The notes under the pieces are model-generated. The model searched no databases, was not told the DNA's origin, and saw nothing but the letters and a program-made list of their open reading frames with translations. Shown piece by piece: positions 15,387 to 25,204 of a DNA stretch of 38,254 nucleotides. Within the stretch, counting starts at the first letter, position 1. The number at the start of each line of letters is the position of its first letter. Source of the DNA: Flavobacteriales bacterium (lineage in GTDB: Bacteria > Bacteroidota > Bacteroidia > Flavobacteriales_G > Salibacteraceae); contig JABMOM010000006.1 of assembly GCA_013204105.1 (NCBI GenBank), positions 1-38,254 on the forward strand, in the 5' to 3' direction. Both the position numbers and the translations under genes were made by a program.

Positions 15387-17323
15387 CGGACCGCTTTATT
15401 TCGAACTTTCTGAACTCCCACGACTACGGAGAAAATTCCTACTCCTTTACCATCAATACGCCCTTTGCAAACCTCCGTTCACTCTATCCAAATTACCGCA
15501 TTGACTTGTTGAACGCTTCGGCTAAAACGGTGCGTATCACCGTACAGAACAACGACGCAGCCAAGGCAACCACCATCGCCGATGAGATCGCAGCTGAGTA
15601 CATGGAGTACGATAAGGAACGCCAGAGCCAAAGCGCCTTGAAGATCCTCAAGTTTATCAACGAACAGCTCGGTGAAGTATATACCCGCCTGAAAGATTCC
15701 GAATCGCTGATTCGAGATTTCAAAAAGGAAAACCGACTTGCCGATAACGATGACATCGCCCGTACTTACATCAACCGATTGAACGACTTGGAGCAGGACA
15801 AAGCCGCCTTGCAAATTCATGTTGACCTCTTGAAGCAGCTGAAAAAGAACATCGATCGAGAGAATACGGGTGTGGATATCAATGAATTGATGCCCGTTTT
15901 AGCCGGTTCAGAATTTGAGCAAAAAGTGGAGTCGCAGATCGTTCGCTTACAGGACATGGTAATGCGACGCAATAATCAATTGACGTCGGCTACCGAGGAA
16001 AACCCAACGATCATGATCTACGATCAACAGATCGAGACCCAAAAAACCCTTATACTCAGAAGCCTGGATGCCTTGGAGGAGAAATTCATGCACGGGGTCA
16101 GCACTACCAGCTCGAAGATCGATGAGATCGAACAGAATTTCGTCAACCTCCCAAGCAAAGAAATCGAATACGCTCGTCTTGAACGCGTATTCATTTCGAA
16201 CGAAAAGTACTACACCCTACTCCTGGAGAGGAAAACAGAATATTCGATCTCCGAAGCAGGATTCGTATCTGAAAACAGGGTGCTGAGCAGGGCGAAAATC
16301 CCACAAGACTCAGTCAGTCCACGAAGAGCCGTGATCTATCTCTCCTCCGTCTCTGGAGCCCTGATTTTCATTTTACTTGTCATAGCGGGACGCTACCTTC
16401 TCAACAACGAGCTCAATGGCGTACAAGACCTTTCACGCTTGATCAATCCACAAATCAGCTTGCTCGGTGTGGTTCCGAAGTACAGCAAGAACATTCCGCT
16501 CTCGCAGTTGATCGTCGACAAGAATCCTAAATCGGTGATGGCAGAATCGTTCCGAAGTCTTCGGACGAACCTCGACTTTTTCGAATCCAAGGGAGAGAAA
16601 AAAGTTATTGCCGTGACCTCTACCATTTCGGGTGAAGGAAAGACCTTCGTGGCAATCAACCTAGGGGGTATCCTCGCCTACAGCTCCAAGCGCGTCATCC
16701 TGCTCGACCTCGACATGCGGAAGCCACGTATCCACAAAGGCTTTAGCACGACCAACGAATATGGGATGAGCACCTACTTGAGCAACAGAGACTCCTTGGA
16801 CCAGATCATTCGAAAGAGTGAACTGGAAGGATTGCACTTCATCACCGCGGGTCCCGTGCCTCCCAATCCGAGTGAATTGATGATCAATGGTAAGTTGAGC
16901 GAAGCGATCGATGAACTCAAGAAAGACTATGACATCATCATCATTGACAATCCACCCGTAGGATTGGTGACCGATGGTATCACGAGTTTGAAGATGGCCG
17001 ATTACCCACTCTACATCTTCCGAAGCGAGTATTCTAAAAAAGCCTTCGTACAGAACGTCAACCGAATCTTCGTCGAGAACAAGATCAAGAACTTATCGGT
17101 GGTCCTCAACAGCGTCAACCTCGACCGTGCGCGGTATGGAAGTTACGGCCGTCAGTATGGTGGCTATGGTTACGGATACGGTTATGGTTATGGTTACGGC
17201 TATGGTTATGGATACGGCTATGGATATGGCTACACTTCGGGCAACGGATATTACGTGGAAGAAGATGAATCGGATGATACGTCAGGAATTCTGCGAAATT
17301 TGAAGCGCAATAAAGACAAATGA
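15383..17323 (+). CDS. Wzc-like tyrosine autokinase, main C-terminal part
   Basis: A 646-residue ORF (GTG first codon, probably not a native start) that continues the Wzz/GumC domain. It has long coiled-coil helices (about 80-260), the IEYARLERVF segment, a second membrane helix (about 326-348), and a bacterial tyrosine kinase domain. The Walker A motif is STISGEGKT (about 413-421), Walker A' is VILLDLDMR (about 448-456) and Walker B is YDIIIIDNPP (about 516-525). The C-terminus is a tyrosine cluster: 17 Tyr between about residues 585 and 624, twelve of them in an uninterrupted Gly-Tyr run. Autophosphorylation of such a cluster controls polymer length and export in this family. The stop overlaps rfbC by ATGA. 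Confidence 0.88.
   Translation: MTDRFISNFLNSHDYGENSYSFTINTPFANLRSLYPNYRIDLLNASAKTVRITVQNNDAAKATTIADEIAAEYMEYDKERQSQSALKILKFINEQLGEVYTRLKDSESLIRDFKKENRLADNDDIARTYINRLNDLEQDKAALQIHVDLLKQLKKNIDRENTGVDINELMPVLAGSEFEQKVESQIVRLQDMVMRRNNQLTSATEENPTIMIYDQQIETQKTLILRSLDALEEKFMHGVSTTSSKIDEIEQNFVNLPSKEIEYARLERVFISNEKYYTLLLERKTEYSISEAGFVSENRVLSRAKIPQDSVSPRRAVIYLSSVSGALIFILLVIAGRYLLNNELNGVQDLSRLINPQISLLGVVPKYSKNIPLSQLIVDKNPKSVMAESFRSLRTNLDFFESKGEKKVIAVTSTISGEGKTFVAINLGGILAYSSKRVILLDLDMRKPRIHKGFSTTNEYGMSTYLSNRDSLDQIIRKSELEGLHFITAGPVPPNPSELMINGKLSEAIDELKKDYDIIIIDNPPVGLVTDGITSLKMADYPLYIFRSEYSKKAFVQNVNRIFVENKIKNLSVVLNSVNLDRARYGSYGRQYGGYGYGYGYGYGYGYGYGYGYGYGYTSGNGYYVEEDESDDTSGILRNLKRNKDK
17165..17233 (+). repeat. 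In-frame hexanucleotide repeat coding a Gly-Tyr run
   Basis: Eleven 6-bp units of the form TAYGGN plus a final TAC encode alternating Tyr and Gly at the end of the tyrosine kinase. Synonymous third-base changes (TAT/TAC, GGT/GGA/GGC) break perfect identity between units. Gain or loss of units keeps the reading frame. Confidence 0.85.
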
Positions 17324-17862
17324 CGCTCAAAGAAACCCCGCTTCAAGGCTTACTCATCCTACAACCCACCGTCCACTCCGACGAGAGGGGTTACTTTTTT
17401 GAAAGTTTTCGGGCCTCCCTTCTAGAAGCACATGGTTATGATCTCCGCTTTGTGCAAGACAACGAATCCAAGAGCAACAAAGGAGCTGTGAGAGGTCTGC
17501 ACCTGCAGGCCCCCCCCTTCGGTCAGGACAAATTATTACGCGTGGTGCGCGGTGCCATTTATGATGTGGCTGTGGACGTTCGCAAGGACTCACCCACCTA
17601 CGGCAAGTACTTCGGCATCGAACTGAACGAAGGCAACAAAACAACCCTCTTCATTCCGCAAGGCTTCGCCCATGGATTTTGTTGCCTTGAAGACAACAGC
17701 ATTGTGCAGTACAAATGCTCCAATTACTACGACAAATCTTCTGAGTGTGGTGTAGCCTGGGACGACCCAGAAATCGGCATCGAATGGCCGGTAGCGGATC
17801 CTATCGTCTCTGAAAAGGATGCTATGTTGCCTCATATGGCGGATTTCAACTCCCCCTTCTAA
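17320..17862 (+). CDS. rfbC: dTDP-4-dehydrorhamnose 3,5-epimerase
   Basis: A 180-residue cupin-fold epimerase (RfbC/RmlC). Landmarks are DERGYFFESF, VRGLHLQAPPFGQDKLLRVVRG with catalytic His61, DVAVDVRKDSPTYG, FIPQGFAHGF and VQYKCSNYYDK with the catalytic tyrosine. It converts dTDP-4-dehydro-6-deoxy-glucose to the L-configured intermediate on the way to dTDP-L-rhamnose. RfbA, RfbB and RfbD are not in the window, so rhamnose synthesis needs genes elsewhere. It overlaps the kinase ORF by 4 nt and is clearly part of that operon. Confidence 0.93.
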   Translation: MTLKETPLQGLLILQPTVHSDERGYFFESFRASLLEAHGYDLRFVQDNESKSNKGAVRGLHLQAPPFGQDKLLRVVRGAIYDVAVDVRKDSPTYGKYFGIELNEGNKTTLFIPQGFAHGFCCLEDNSIVQYKCSNYYDKSSECGVAWDDPEIGIEWPVADPIVSEKDAMLPHMADFNSPF

Positions 17863-17964
17863 ACTCCCTTTTCGCTCTTCTCCGCGTGGTGTTTACAACT
17901 CTCGGGACTTATTTTCAGCCATTCAGACTACTCGGCTAACTTCGCTTTTGCACTAAGGTTCAAT

Positions 17965-19053
17965 ATGTCAACTGTCTCTCTATTCATCATTTTCGGTGTG
18001 TTTGCAGTCATCAGCGTGCTGTTCAACTTCCTCTTTTTGAAGTGGACCAGAACGCTGGGTACAAAGAATTTAGCCCCCAGCGAAGAAGAGCGTTGGAGTG
18101 CTGCTTACAAGCCTGCCATCGGGGGCATCTCTTTCTACATCATTTTCTTGGTGAGTTATGTCGTGTACCTCTTCATCCACAATCCCGAACTGCACACGGC
18201 TGAAGAGATGAGTCACCTAGGCATGCTCATCGTGGTCACGCTCGGCTTTTTTACTGGCCTTGCAGACGACGCATTCAACACCTTGCCTTGGTTGAAGTTC
18301 AGTGCACAGCTGACGTGCGGAGTCCTGCTCCTGCTTTTCGATATTCGGATTGAGTTCTTTGAACTGGCTTGGGCAGACAGCTTGCTGACCATTTTTTGGA
18401 CGGTCGCAGTGATGAACAGCATCAACATGCTCGACAATATGGATGGGGTCACAACGGTGGTCAGCATTTTTATTCTGTTGGCAGCCGCGGTATCCGAGGA
18501 CCCTCTTGCGAACCACAACTTCTTCTACACCTTTATTTGTGGTGGAACCGTAGCCGCGCTCTCCGGCTTTCTGGTCTTCAACTGGCATCCTTCCAAGATC
18601 TTCATGGGCGATACAGGCAGTCAAATGATCGGCGCACTGCTAGCCACCGTGGGCGTTCTGTTCTTTTGGAACAATGATTACGTGATGATGGAGCATACTT
18701 GGTACTCAAAACTCGCTATCGTAGCGACTGCCTTTGTCATTCCCATTGCAGACTCGCTTACCGTAACCATCAATCGAATGGGACGAGGACAATCACCTTT
18801 TGTTGGGGGCAAGGATCATACTACCCATCACCTGTCCTACGCAGGTCTCTCCGATCGTCAGGTGGGATATGTTATGCTAGCCATCGCCAGTGTGTCGGTT
18901 GCGTTGATCGCTTTACTGCGCTACGTAGACCCTGAATTTCAATGGATGCTGCAATCTGCACTCCTGGTCTTTGCCTTTCTCGTGATCGGCTTTCTGTACA
19001 GCTCAACACGCTGGAAACGATCCCGGGACATCTTCGAATCAAAACATCTATAA
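17965..19053 (+). CDS. WecA/MraY-type undecaprenyl-phosphate sugar-phosphate transferase
   Basis: A 362-residue polytopic membrane enzyme of the polyprenyl-phosphate N-acetylhexosamine-1-phosphate transferase family. Visible motifs are GLADDAFN (Asp pair that binds Mg2+), NSINMLDNMDG, FNWHPSKIFMGDTGS, and the cytosolic His loop GGKDHTTHHLSY. About ten membrane helices are expected. It attaches the first sugar phosphate to the lipid carrier and so starts synthesis of the O-antigen, capsule or other glycan. MraY itself is less likely given the polysaccharide context. It lies about 100 bp after rfbC and 13 bp before the transglycosylase gene. Confidence 0.9.
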   Translation: MSTVSLFIIFGVFAVISVLFNFLFLKWTRTLGTKNLAPSEEERWSAAYKPAIGGISFYIIFLVSYVVYLFIHNPELHTAEEMSHLGMLIVVTLGFFTGLADDAFNTLPWLKFSAQLTCGVLLLLFDIRIEFFELAWADSLLTIFWTVAVMNSINMLDNMDGVTTVVSIFILLAAAVSEDPLANHNFFYTFICGGTVAALSGFLVFNWHPSKIFMGDTGSQMIGALLATVGVLFFWNNDYVMMEHTWYSKLAIVATAFVIPIADSLTVTINRMGRGQSPFVGGKDHTTHHLSYAGLSDRQVGYVMLAIASVSVALIALLRYVDPEFQWMLQSALLVFAFLVIGFLYSSTRWKRSRDIFESKHL

Positions 19054-19066
19054 CGCATCTGCATTC

Positions 19067-20092
19067 ATGAAACGAACGCTCAACGCTGCCCTCATCTTCA
19101 TCGCAATCTCAAGCACTTCCTTGGTCGCCATCCAACTCTTTACTGCTTCCACGTTTGAAGGTCAAGAGAACGAGAAGTACCATGAGAATTTCGAAAACAG
19201 CTACAACATATTCGCACTGAATCTGCCCACTACCATGGATTTCGCCGGTGAAGCGGTGCCCTTGAATCTCATCGACGTGCGCGAGAAAATGGACCGGGAG
19301 CTGCTCGTCAACACCTATTGGCAGTCGCAGACCTTGTTGCTTCTAAAACGCAGTCACCGCTGGTTCCCTCTGATCGAAAAGATCCTCGAAGAAGAAGGCA
19401 TTCCAGACGACTTCAAGTACCTCGCCCTGATGGAAAGTGGATTGACACAAATTGTCTCTCCTGCCGGTGCCACGGGCTTTTGGCAATTGATGAAGGATGC
19501 TGCAAGGGAGAGGGGCCTCGAGGTCAACAACGACATCGACGAACGCTACCACATCGAAAAATCGACATATGCCGCCTGCGCTTACCTGCGTGACGCAAAG
19601 GAAAAATTCGGTTCATGGACCTTGGCTGCGGCATCGTACAACATGGGCATGTCCGGCATCAACGTTCAACTCGAGCGGCAAAAAGCCACGAATTACTACG
19701 ACCTCGTTCTAAATGAAGAGACTTCGCGCTACATCTTTCGCATTCTCGCGGCCAAGACCATACTCGGAGATCCGAAGTCCTACGGCTTCAATTTTCGCGA
19801 GGATGATCTTTACAAGCCTTTGAAATTCAAAGAAATAAGCGCCAACCAAACGATTCCCAATTTGGCCGATTTCGCTTTTGAAAATGGCATCAATTACAAG
19901 ACCCTCAAGTACTTGAACCCATGGATGAGAGACAACCACCTCCCAAACAGTTCCGGTAAAGCCTACGTGATCAAACTTCCGACTGAACCTCTTTCTGCTG
20001 AATTAGTGAATGACAAGGAGCAAGTTGCTAATTTCGCGCGCTCACGTCTAGACGGTACCGATGAAAGTGGAGAAGGAAATACAACTGAATGA
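19067..20092 (+). CDS. MltD-like lytic transglycosylase with LysM domain
   Basis: A 341-residue envelope protein with an N-terminal signal or anchor helix (about 5-25). It has an SLT-type goose-lysozyme-like domain (about 95-235) with catalytic Glu123 in LALMESGLTQ, followed by SPAGATGFWQLM and AASYNMGMSGI, and a C-terminal LysM-like region (about 255-315, TIPNLADFAFENGINYKTLKYLN). It would cleave glycan strands of peptidoglycan non-hydrolytically. Two roles fit the position: opening peptidoglycan for the polysaccharide export complex, or general wall turnover. The stop codon lies 32 nt inside uvrA, so the two genes are tightly packed. Confidence 0.88.
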   Translation: MKRTLNAALIFIAISSTSLVAIQLFTASTFEGQENEKYHENFENSYNIFALNLPTTMDFAGEAVPLNLIDVREKMDRELLVNTYWQSQTLLLLKRSHRWFPLIEKILEEEGIPDDFKYLALMESGLTQIVSPAGATGFWQLMKDAARERGLEVNNDIDERYHIEKSTYAACAYLRDAKEKFGSWTLAAASYNMGMSGINVQLERQKATNYYDLVLNEETSRYIFRILAAKTILGDPKSYGFNFREDDLYKPLKFKEISANQTIPNLADFAFENGINYKTLKYLNPWMRDNHLPNSSGKAYVIKLPTEPLSAELVNDKEQVANFARSRLDGTDESGEGNTTE

Positions 20093-22922
20093 GGCTCAAA
20101 TCGAAATACTCGGTGCTCGTGAGCACAATCTCAAGGACATTGACATCAATATTCCGCGCAACAAACTGGTGGTCATCACCGGACTGAGCGGAAGCGGTAA
20201 GTCCTCCCTCGCTTTTGATACGATCTACGCTGAAGGCCAGCGACGTTACATCGAAACATTTTCTTCCTACGCACGCCAGTTCATTGGTGGATTGGAGCGT
20301 CCTGATGTGGACAAGATCAACGGCCTAAGCCCCGTCATATCCATCGAACAGAAGACGGTAAACAAGAACCCCCGCTCCACCGTAGGTACGATCACAGAGA
20401 TCTACGATTTTCTTCGACTGCTTTACGCAAGGGGCTCCGAAGCATTCAGTTACGTTACCGGTGAGAAGATGGTCCGCTACAGCGACCAGCAAATCATCGA
20501 CCTCATCCTTGAAAAATACATGGGGGCGGAAATCACCCTCCTCTCTCCCCTTGTAAAAGGACGCAAAGGACATTACCGTGAGCTGTTCGAGCAGGTCGCT
20601 CGTAAGGGCTTTTTACGCGTGCGCGTAGACAGTAGCCTAGAAAAGATCAAGCACCGCATGCAAGTGGACCGTTACAAGGTGCACGACATTGAATTGGTGG
20701 TGGATCGACTCACCATTGACAGCACGAACCTCAATCGATTGAAGCAATCCATCCTCACGGCATTAAAAGAGGGGAAGGGACAACTCATGCTGCTCGAGTC
20801 GGACGATGCGACCTTACGCTATTACAGTCGTTCACTGATGTGCCCTACCAGTGGCGTTTCTTACGACGAGCCAGCGCCGAACCTCTTTTCGTTCAACAGC
20901 CCTTACGGTGCTTGCCCTAAATGCAACGGATTAGGAGAGGTACGTGAAATTGACGAGGATAAAATCATCCCCGACAGAAATCTATCCATCAAGCGCGGTG
21001 GTTTGGCCCCGCTTGGAGAGTACAAGCGCAACTGGGTCTTCAAGCAGATAGAGCTTCTCGGCGAGAAATACGACTTCAAGCTGAGTACTCCACTCAAAGA
21101 AATTTCTGACAACGTCTTGAAGGTCATTCTATACGGAACCAACGAACAACTCGAGATCAAGAGCGAGACCCTTGGCGTGACCAAATCATACGACATCAAG
21201 TTTGACGGGGTTGCTAATATATTGATGGATCAATTCGAAGACGGCGCAACGTCCAATTACCAGCGCTGGGCATCGGCCTTCATGAATAAGGTGCCTTGCA
21301 CCATGTGTGAGGGAACCCGACTGAAGAAAGAGTCGCTCTACTTCAAAATCGACGAAAAGAACATCTCCGAATTGGCGGCCATGGAATTGGCAGAACTCGG
21401 AGATTGGTTCTCAGATCTAGAAACGCGCTTGAACGCTCGGCAGAAGCTGATCGCTGAAGATGTGCTGAAAGAGATCCGGAGCCGCATTCGTTTCCTACTT
21501 GAGGTTGGGATTGACTACCTAACCCTCAACCGATCGGCACGCACCCTGAGTGGTGGAGAAGCCCAACGCATCCGACTCGCCACCCAAATAGGATCTCAGC
21601 TCGTAGGCGTGTTATACATCCTCGACGAGCCGAGCATTGGACTCCACCAGCGCGACAACCATCGACTGATTGAAGCCCTGAAGGAGTTGCGTGATTTAGG
21701 GAACAGCGTGATCGTCGTAGAGCACGACAAGGACATGATGATGGAGGCAGACCATGTCATCGACGTAGGACCGCGGGCCGGAGTGCATGGCGGAGAAATC
21801 GTAGCGCAAGGAACGCCAGCAGAGATTCTGGCATCGGGTTCCATGACTTCCAAATTCTTAAGCGGCGAGGAAGAGATCGCCATTCCATTCAAACGCAGAA
21901 AAGGCACAGGTAAATCGATCGTCTTGAAAGGGGCAAACGGGCACAATCTAAAGGACATCGATGTGGAATTCCCATTGGGTAAATTCATTTGCGTCACGGG
22001 TGTTTCTGGAAGCGGCAAGTCGAGCCTCATCAATGGCACCCTCTACCCCATCCTTACCGCGTTCTATACCACTTCTCAGAAAAAGCCCCTTGCGCACAAG
22101 AGTATCAGCGGACTCAAGCATATCGACAAGGTCATTGAGATCGATCAATCAGCGATCGGAAGGACGCCTCGATCCAATCCTGCGACATACACGAACGTCT
22201 TCACCGATATCCGTCAATTGTTCACCGAACTCTCCGAGTCGAAGATTCGCGGTTACAAGCCGGGGCGATTCTCCTTCAATGTAAAGGGAGGCCGCTGTGA
22301 GACCTGTCAAGGAGGAGGCGTGAAGACCATCGAAATGAATTTCCTTCCCGATGTGTACGTCGAATGTGAAACCTGCGGCGGCAAGCGTTACAACCGCGAA
22401 ACGTTGGAGATTCGGTACAAAGGCAAGAGCATCAGCGATGTACTGGACATGACGGTGAACCAAGCGGTGGAGTTCTTTGAGCACATTCCATCCATCTTTA
22501 TTCGCATCAAGACCCTGCAAGAAGTTGGCTTGGGCTACGTGAAGCTGGGACAAAGCTCCACTACCCTTTCTGGGGGCGAAGCGCAGCGGGTAAAATTGGC
22601 GACTGAGTTGGCACGAAGGAGCACCGGAAACACCTTCTACATTCTCGATGAGCCTACCACGGGATTGCATTTCGAAGACATACGTATGCTCCTTGAAGTG
22701 CTGAATACCCTAGTAGATCAAGGCAACACCGTCTTGGTAATCGAACACAACTTGGACATCATCAAGGTCGCCGACCACGTCATCGACATCGGACCCGAAG
22801 GGGGAGGAAAAGGGGGAAGCTTATTGGCCGCTGGCACACCTGAGGAGATTGCAAAGCTGGATTTCAGCTATACGGGCATCCATCTGAAAAAGGAGTTCGA
22901 TTGGCACTACGCCAACCAATGA
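20061..22922 (+). CDS. uvrA: Excinuclease ABC subunit A
   Basis: A 953-residue UvrA. Two ABC ATPase modules are complete: Walker [10 protein letters not shown] and GVSGSGKSS, and signatures [12 protein letters not shown] and [12 protein letters not shown] with Walker B LDEPS/LDEPT. The second zinc module is intact (CETCQGGG ... [10 protein letters not shown]). The first reads MCPTSG ... ACPKCNG, i.e. one of the four usual cysteines is Ser, as I recall from other Bacteroidota UvrA proteins. With UvrB it scans DNA for bulky lesions. The ATG at 20061 places the conserved [14 protein letters not shown] at the usual distance and makes a 32-nt overlap with the transglycosylase gene. Confidence 0.97.
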   Translation: MKVEKEIQLNEAQIEILGAREHNLKDIDINIPRNKLVVITGLSGSGKSSLAFDTIYAEGQRRYIETFSSYARQFIGGLERPDVDKINGLSPVISIEQKTVNKNPRSTVGTITEIYDFLRLLYARGSEAFSYVTGEKMVRYSDQQIIDLILEKYMGAEITLLSPLVKGRKGHYRELFEQVARKGFLRVRVDSSLEKIKHRMQVDRYKVHDIELVVDRLTIDSTNLNRLKQSILTALKEGKGQLMLLESDDATLRYYSRSLMCPTSGVSYDEPAPNLFSFNSPYGACPKCNGLGEVREIDEDKIIPDRNLSIKRGGLAPLGEYKRNWVFKQIELLGEKYDFKLSTPLKEISDNVLKVILYGTNEQLEIKSETLGVTKSYDIKFDGVANILMDQFEDGATSNYQRWASAFMNKVPCTMCEGTRLKKESLYFKIDEKNISELAAMELAELGDWFSDLETRLNARQKLIAEDVLKEIRSRIRFLLEVGIDYLTLNRSARTLSGGEAQRIRLATQIGSQLVGVLYILDEPSIGLHQRDNHRLIEALKELRDLGNSVIVVEHDKDMMMEADHVIDVGPRAGVHGGEIVAQGTPAEILASGSMTSKFLSGEEEIAIPFKRRKGTGKSIVLKGANGHNLKDIDVEFPLGKFICVTGVSGSGKSSLINGTLYPILTAFYTTSQKKPLAHKSISGLKHIDKVIEIDQSAIGRTPRSNPATYTNVFTDIRQLFTELSESKIRGYKPGRFSFNVKGGRCETCQGGGVKTIEMNFLPDVYVECETCGGKRYNRETLEIRYKGKSISDVLDMTVNQAVEFFEHIPSIFIRIKTLQEVGLGYVKLGQSSTTLSGGEAQRVKLATELARRSTGNTFYILDEPTTGLHFEDIRMLLEVLNTLVDQGNTVLVIEHNLDIIKVADHVIDIGPEGGGKGGSLLAAGTPEEIAKLDFSYTGIHLKKEFDWHYANQ

Positions 22923-23687
22923 TCACAAGCGAATACCGACCCCTAAGCCGATAGCAATGAGCGCAATGGGCTGGTCAACTGCTACCACTTCTTCGTTGAC
23001 GACGCCGAACACATTTTCGACCTTCATCCTAGCCGTTGTGCGCTGAACATCCCACGTCATGATCAGATCAATGTCCTCGTCTACGTGCAAACGAACGTTG
23101 GTCCCAAAGCCAAAAACGAGCCCACTGGTCACCGCTTCCTTTTGCAGCCAGGAGTACTGAAAATAGCCCGTAACGCGATCATAGCCTTCTAGAAAAACCT
23201 CAGGACGTCGAACGTAGATGTATCCGAGGCCAAGGCGAACGTCGAGGTCTGCGATTTCTCCAGGTAGTATTCCAATCAAGTTAGCCACCGCTGTATGCAT
23301 CACCCACGGATCTTCGGATCGCGCGTAAAACATCGAATTGGGTATCCTGATGCGATACCAATCCACAAAGCCCTCATGGTCATAGCCGAATTGATGCCGA
23401 TTCCAACGGATTCCCATCCCTATATGCTTGCCGAGAAAGTGCGAGGCTTCCAAAAAATTAATCGTAAAACCCGTCTTGGCAAATCCTGCGTCAGATGCAT
23501 CGGCCTCCTTAAAGGCGAAGTTGCCGAGCGGGAAACAGATGCCAGCAGAAGCGGCAAGCAAGCCATTGTCACCTACGTATTCCTCGACATACTTCTCTGG
23601 CGGCGTCGGCACGAAGCCGTTTTCCTGCCCCCAGAGGTCAGCGACAAGGAAAAAGATCACAACGAAAAAGCAAAGGGTCTTATGCAT
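22923..23687 (-). CDS. Putative outer-membrane beta-barrel protein
   Basis: A 254-residue protein with a signal peptide MHKTLCFFVVIFFLVADLWG. I chose the ATG at 23687 for this; an upstream ATG at 23714 would add nine residues before the signal. The mature protein has alternating hydrophobic/polar strands with many Gly and aromatic residues (MGIRWNRHQFGYDHEGF, RLGLGYIYVRRPEVFLEGYDRV, GLVFGFGTNVRLHVD, IALIAIGLGVGIRL), the look of a small outer-membrane barrel with a C-terminal strand. No family name is assignable. Its stop codon is directly adjacent to that of uvrA (convergent, no gap). Confidence 0.65.
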   Translation of the reverse strand: MHKTLCFFVVIFFLVADLWGQENGFVPTPPEKYVEEYVGDNGLLAASAGICFPLGNFAFKEADASDAGFAKTGFTINFLEASHFLGKHIGMGIRWNRHQFGYDHEGFVDWYRIRIPNSMFYARSEDPWVMHTAVANLIGILPGEIADLDVRLGLGYIYVRRPEVFLEGYDRVTGYFQYSWLQKEAVTSGLVFGFGTNVRLHVDEDIDLIMTWDVQRTTARMKVENVFGVVNEEVVAVDQPIALIAIGLGVGIRL

Positions 23688-23840
23688 GATAACGTCCTGT
23701 GCTAAGCTATTCATAGGCCTTTCACACCGAGCGAAGGAAGCACATTTCCATGAGTTGACGAAAAACAGGAAGGGAAGGTCGAAAAAGGCTGGTCAATCCA
23801 TTCTGTTTTCTTCCATTTGTAGTCCACAGAATCACATACC

Positions 23841-25109
23841 ATGAGCAACGACGAATTGAAGCATAAAATGCGCCCCGAGAGTTTAATGATGTCCTACGGC
23901 TACAAACCAGAACTCTCCGAAGGCGCCATTAAGTGTCCCATTTTCCAGACATCCACCTTCGTATTCAAGAGTGCTGAAGAAGGCAAAGGATTCTTTGAAA
24001 TCGCCTACGGTCTGCGCGAGAAAGGTCCTACCGAAGAGATGGGTTTGATCTACAGTCGATTGAACAATCCAGACTTGGAGATCCTTGAAAACCGCCTGAC
24101 CCTATGGGATGGTGCGGAAGACTGTGCTGTCTTCGAGAGCGGCATGTCGGCCATCAGCACCGTAATGCTAGAATTCCTCTCCCCGGGTGATTATGTCCTG
24201 TACAGCAACCCCCTCTACGGAGGAACCTATCACTTCGTGAAGGCGGTATTGAGCCGATTCGGCATCCACTCCATGGCATTCAATGCCCATGAGTCCGAAG
24301 CCAACATCGACAAACTCATTCAAGAGAACGGAATTCAGGATAAAGTGAAGATGATCTACATCGAAACACCTGCAAATCCAACGAATGCCCTGGTAGATAT
24401 GGAAGCTTGCGCTAAGCTCGCTAAGAAGTATTCTACTGAAGATAGCCAGGTAATTTTTGCGGTAGACAACACCTACATGGGTCCGCTGTGGTCTCAACCA
24501 TTAAAGCACGGAGCCGATGTAGTCGTTTATTCTGCGACCAAATACATCGGGGGACACAGTGATTTGATCGCTGGTGCAGTTTTAGGAAATCAGGAGGTCA
24601 TCACCCGCGTGAAGACCCTGCGTACGTTTCTAGGCAACATGGCGGGGCCATGGACGGGATGGTTGCTCATGAGAAGTTTGGAAACCCTTAAGGTGCGCAT
24701 GACCGAGCAGGCAATGAACGCCAAGAAAGTCGCCGAATTCCTTCGGGATCATCCGAAAGTGGCGAAAGTGCACTACCTAGGATTCTTAACAGAAGAAGCA
24801 GATCCTGAGAACTATCGCATCTTCAAGAAACAACTCACCTCTGCTGGAGCCATGATCTCCTTTGACATCAAAGGAGGCGAAGCAGAAGCATTCAGGTTCC
24901 TCAACGCCTTACAGCTCATTCATTTGGCCGTAAGTCTTGGAAGTACCGAGAGTCTTGCAGAGCATCCCTCCACCATGACCCACTCTGACGTCACTCCAGA
25001 AGACAAAGCGCTTTATGGGATCAGCGACGCATTGGTGCGCCTATCCATCGGGGTAGAGAACTACGAGGACTTGAATTCCGATATAGGACAAGCGCTAGAT
25101 AAAGTCTAA
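23841..25109 (+). CDS. Cystathionine gamma-synthase/methionine gamma-lyase family PLP enzyme
   Basis: A 422-residue PLP-dependent enzyme of the Cys/Met metabolism family. The Schiff-base lysine is Lys234 in YSATKYIGGHSDLIAGA. Other landmarks are YSRLNNPDLEILENRL, the cofactor loop ESGMSAIS, ETPANPTN, FAVDNTY, and the C-terminal SLGSTESLAEHPSTMTHS. Family members perform gamma-elimination or gamma-replacement on sulfur amino acids. The sequence alone does not separate cystathionine gamma-synthase from methionine gamma-lyase. The segment GYKPELSEGAIKCPIFQTSTF and the inserted FFEIAYGLREKG mark a subgroup I associate with Bacteroidota. It is monocistronic, with a TCCATTTG box at 23812-23819 about 20 nt upstream. 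Confidence 0.88.
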   Translation: MSNDELKHKMRPESLMMSYGYKPELSEGAIKCPIFQTSTFVFKSAEEGKGFFEIAYGLREKGPTEEMGLIYSRLNNPDLEILENRLTLWDGAEDCAVFESGMSAISTVMLEFLSPGDYVLYSNPLYGGTYHFVKAVLSRFGIHSMAFNAHESEANIDKLIQENGIQDKVKMIYIETPANPTNALVDMEACAKLAKKYSTEDSQVIFAVDNTYMGPLWSQPLKHGADVVVYSATKYIGGHSDLIAGAVLGNQEVITRVKTLRTFLGNMAGPWTGWLLMRSLETLKVRMTEQAMNAKKVAEFLRDHPKVAKVHYLGFLTEEADPENYRIFKKQLTSAGAMISFDIKGGEAEAFRFLNALQLIHLAVSLGSTESLAEHPSTMTHSDVTPEDKALYGISDALVRLSIGVENYEDLNSDIGQALDKV

Positions 25110-25110
25110 C

Positions 25111-25185
25111 AAAGGCCCATCAGCAAATTGCAGTAGCAGTTGCAATTGAAGTTGAAGTTGCATTTGCAGTTGCAATCGCAGTTCA
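25111..25185. repeat. TTGCAGTTGAAG array, repeat copy 4
   Basis: A degenerate 6/12-nt array (GCAGTT, GAAGTT, GCATTT and similar; core about 25128-25184) between the PLP-enzyme gene and the small membrane-protein gene. It matches the arrays at 11-48 and about 2443-2469 but lacks the palindrome and the CCCTACT tract. Confidence 0.7.
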
Positions 25186-25204
25186 TCTTCCTGATAGCGA
25201 ATGG

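Noticed and set aside
15181-15504. 107-residue ORF bridging the Wzc break in the third frame
   Set aside because: Its translation is Pro/Thr/Ser-rich shadow text; the -1 junction between the two Wzz-like frames explains the data better.
17878-17964. Possible gene or RNA between rfbC and the WecA-like gene
   Set aside because: Only about 100 bp, no hairpin or ORF with support; a TTTTG string near 17946 is too weak to call a promoter.
22149-22670. 173-residue minus-strand ORF inside uvrA
   Set aside because: Covers the second UvrA zinc module on the sense strand; shadow ORF.
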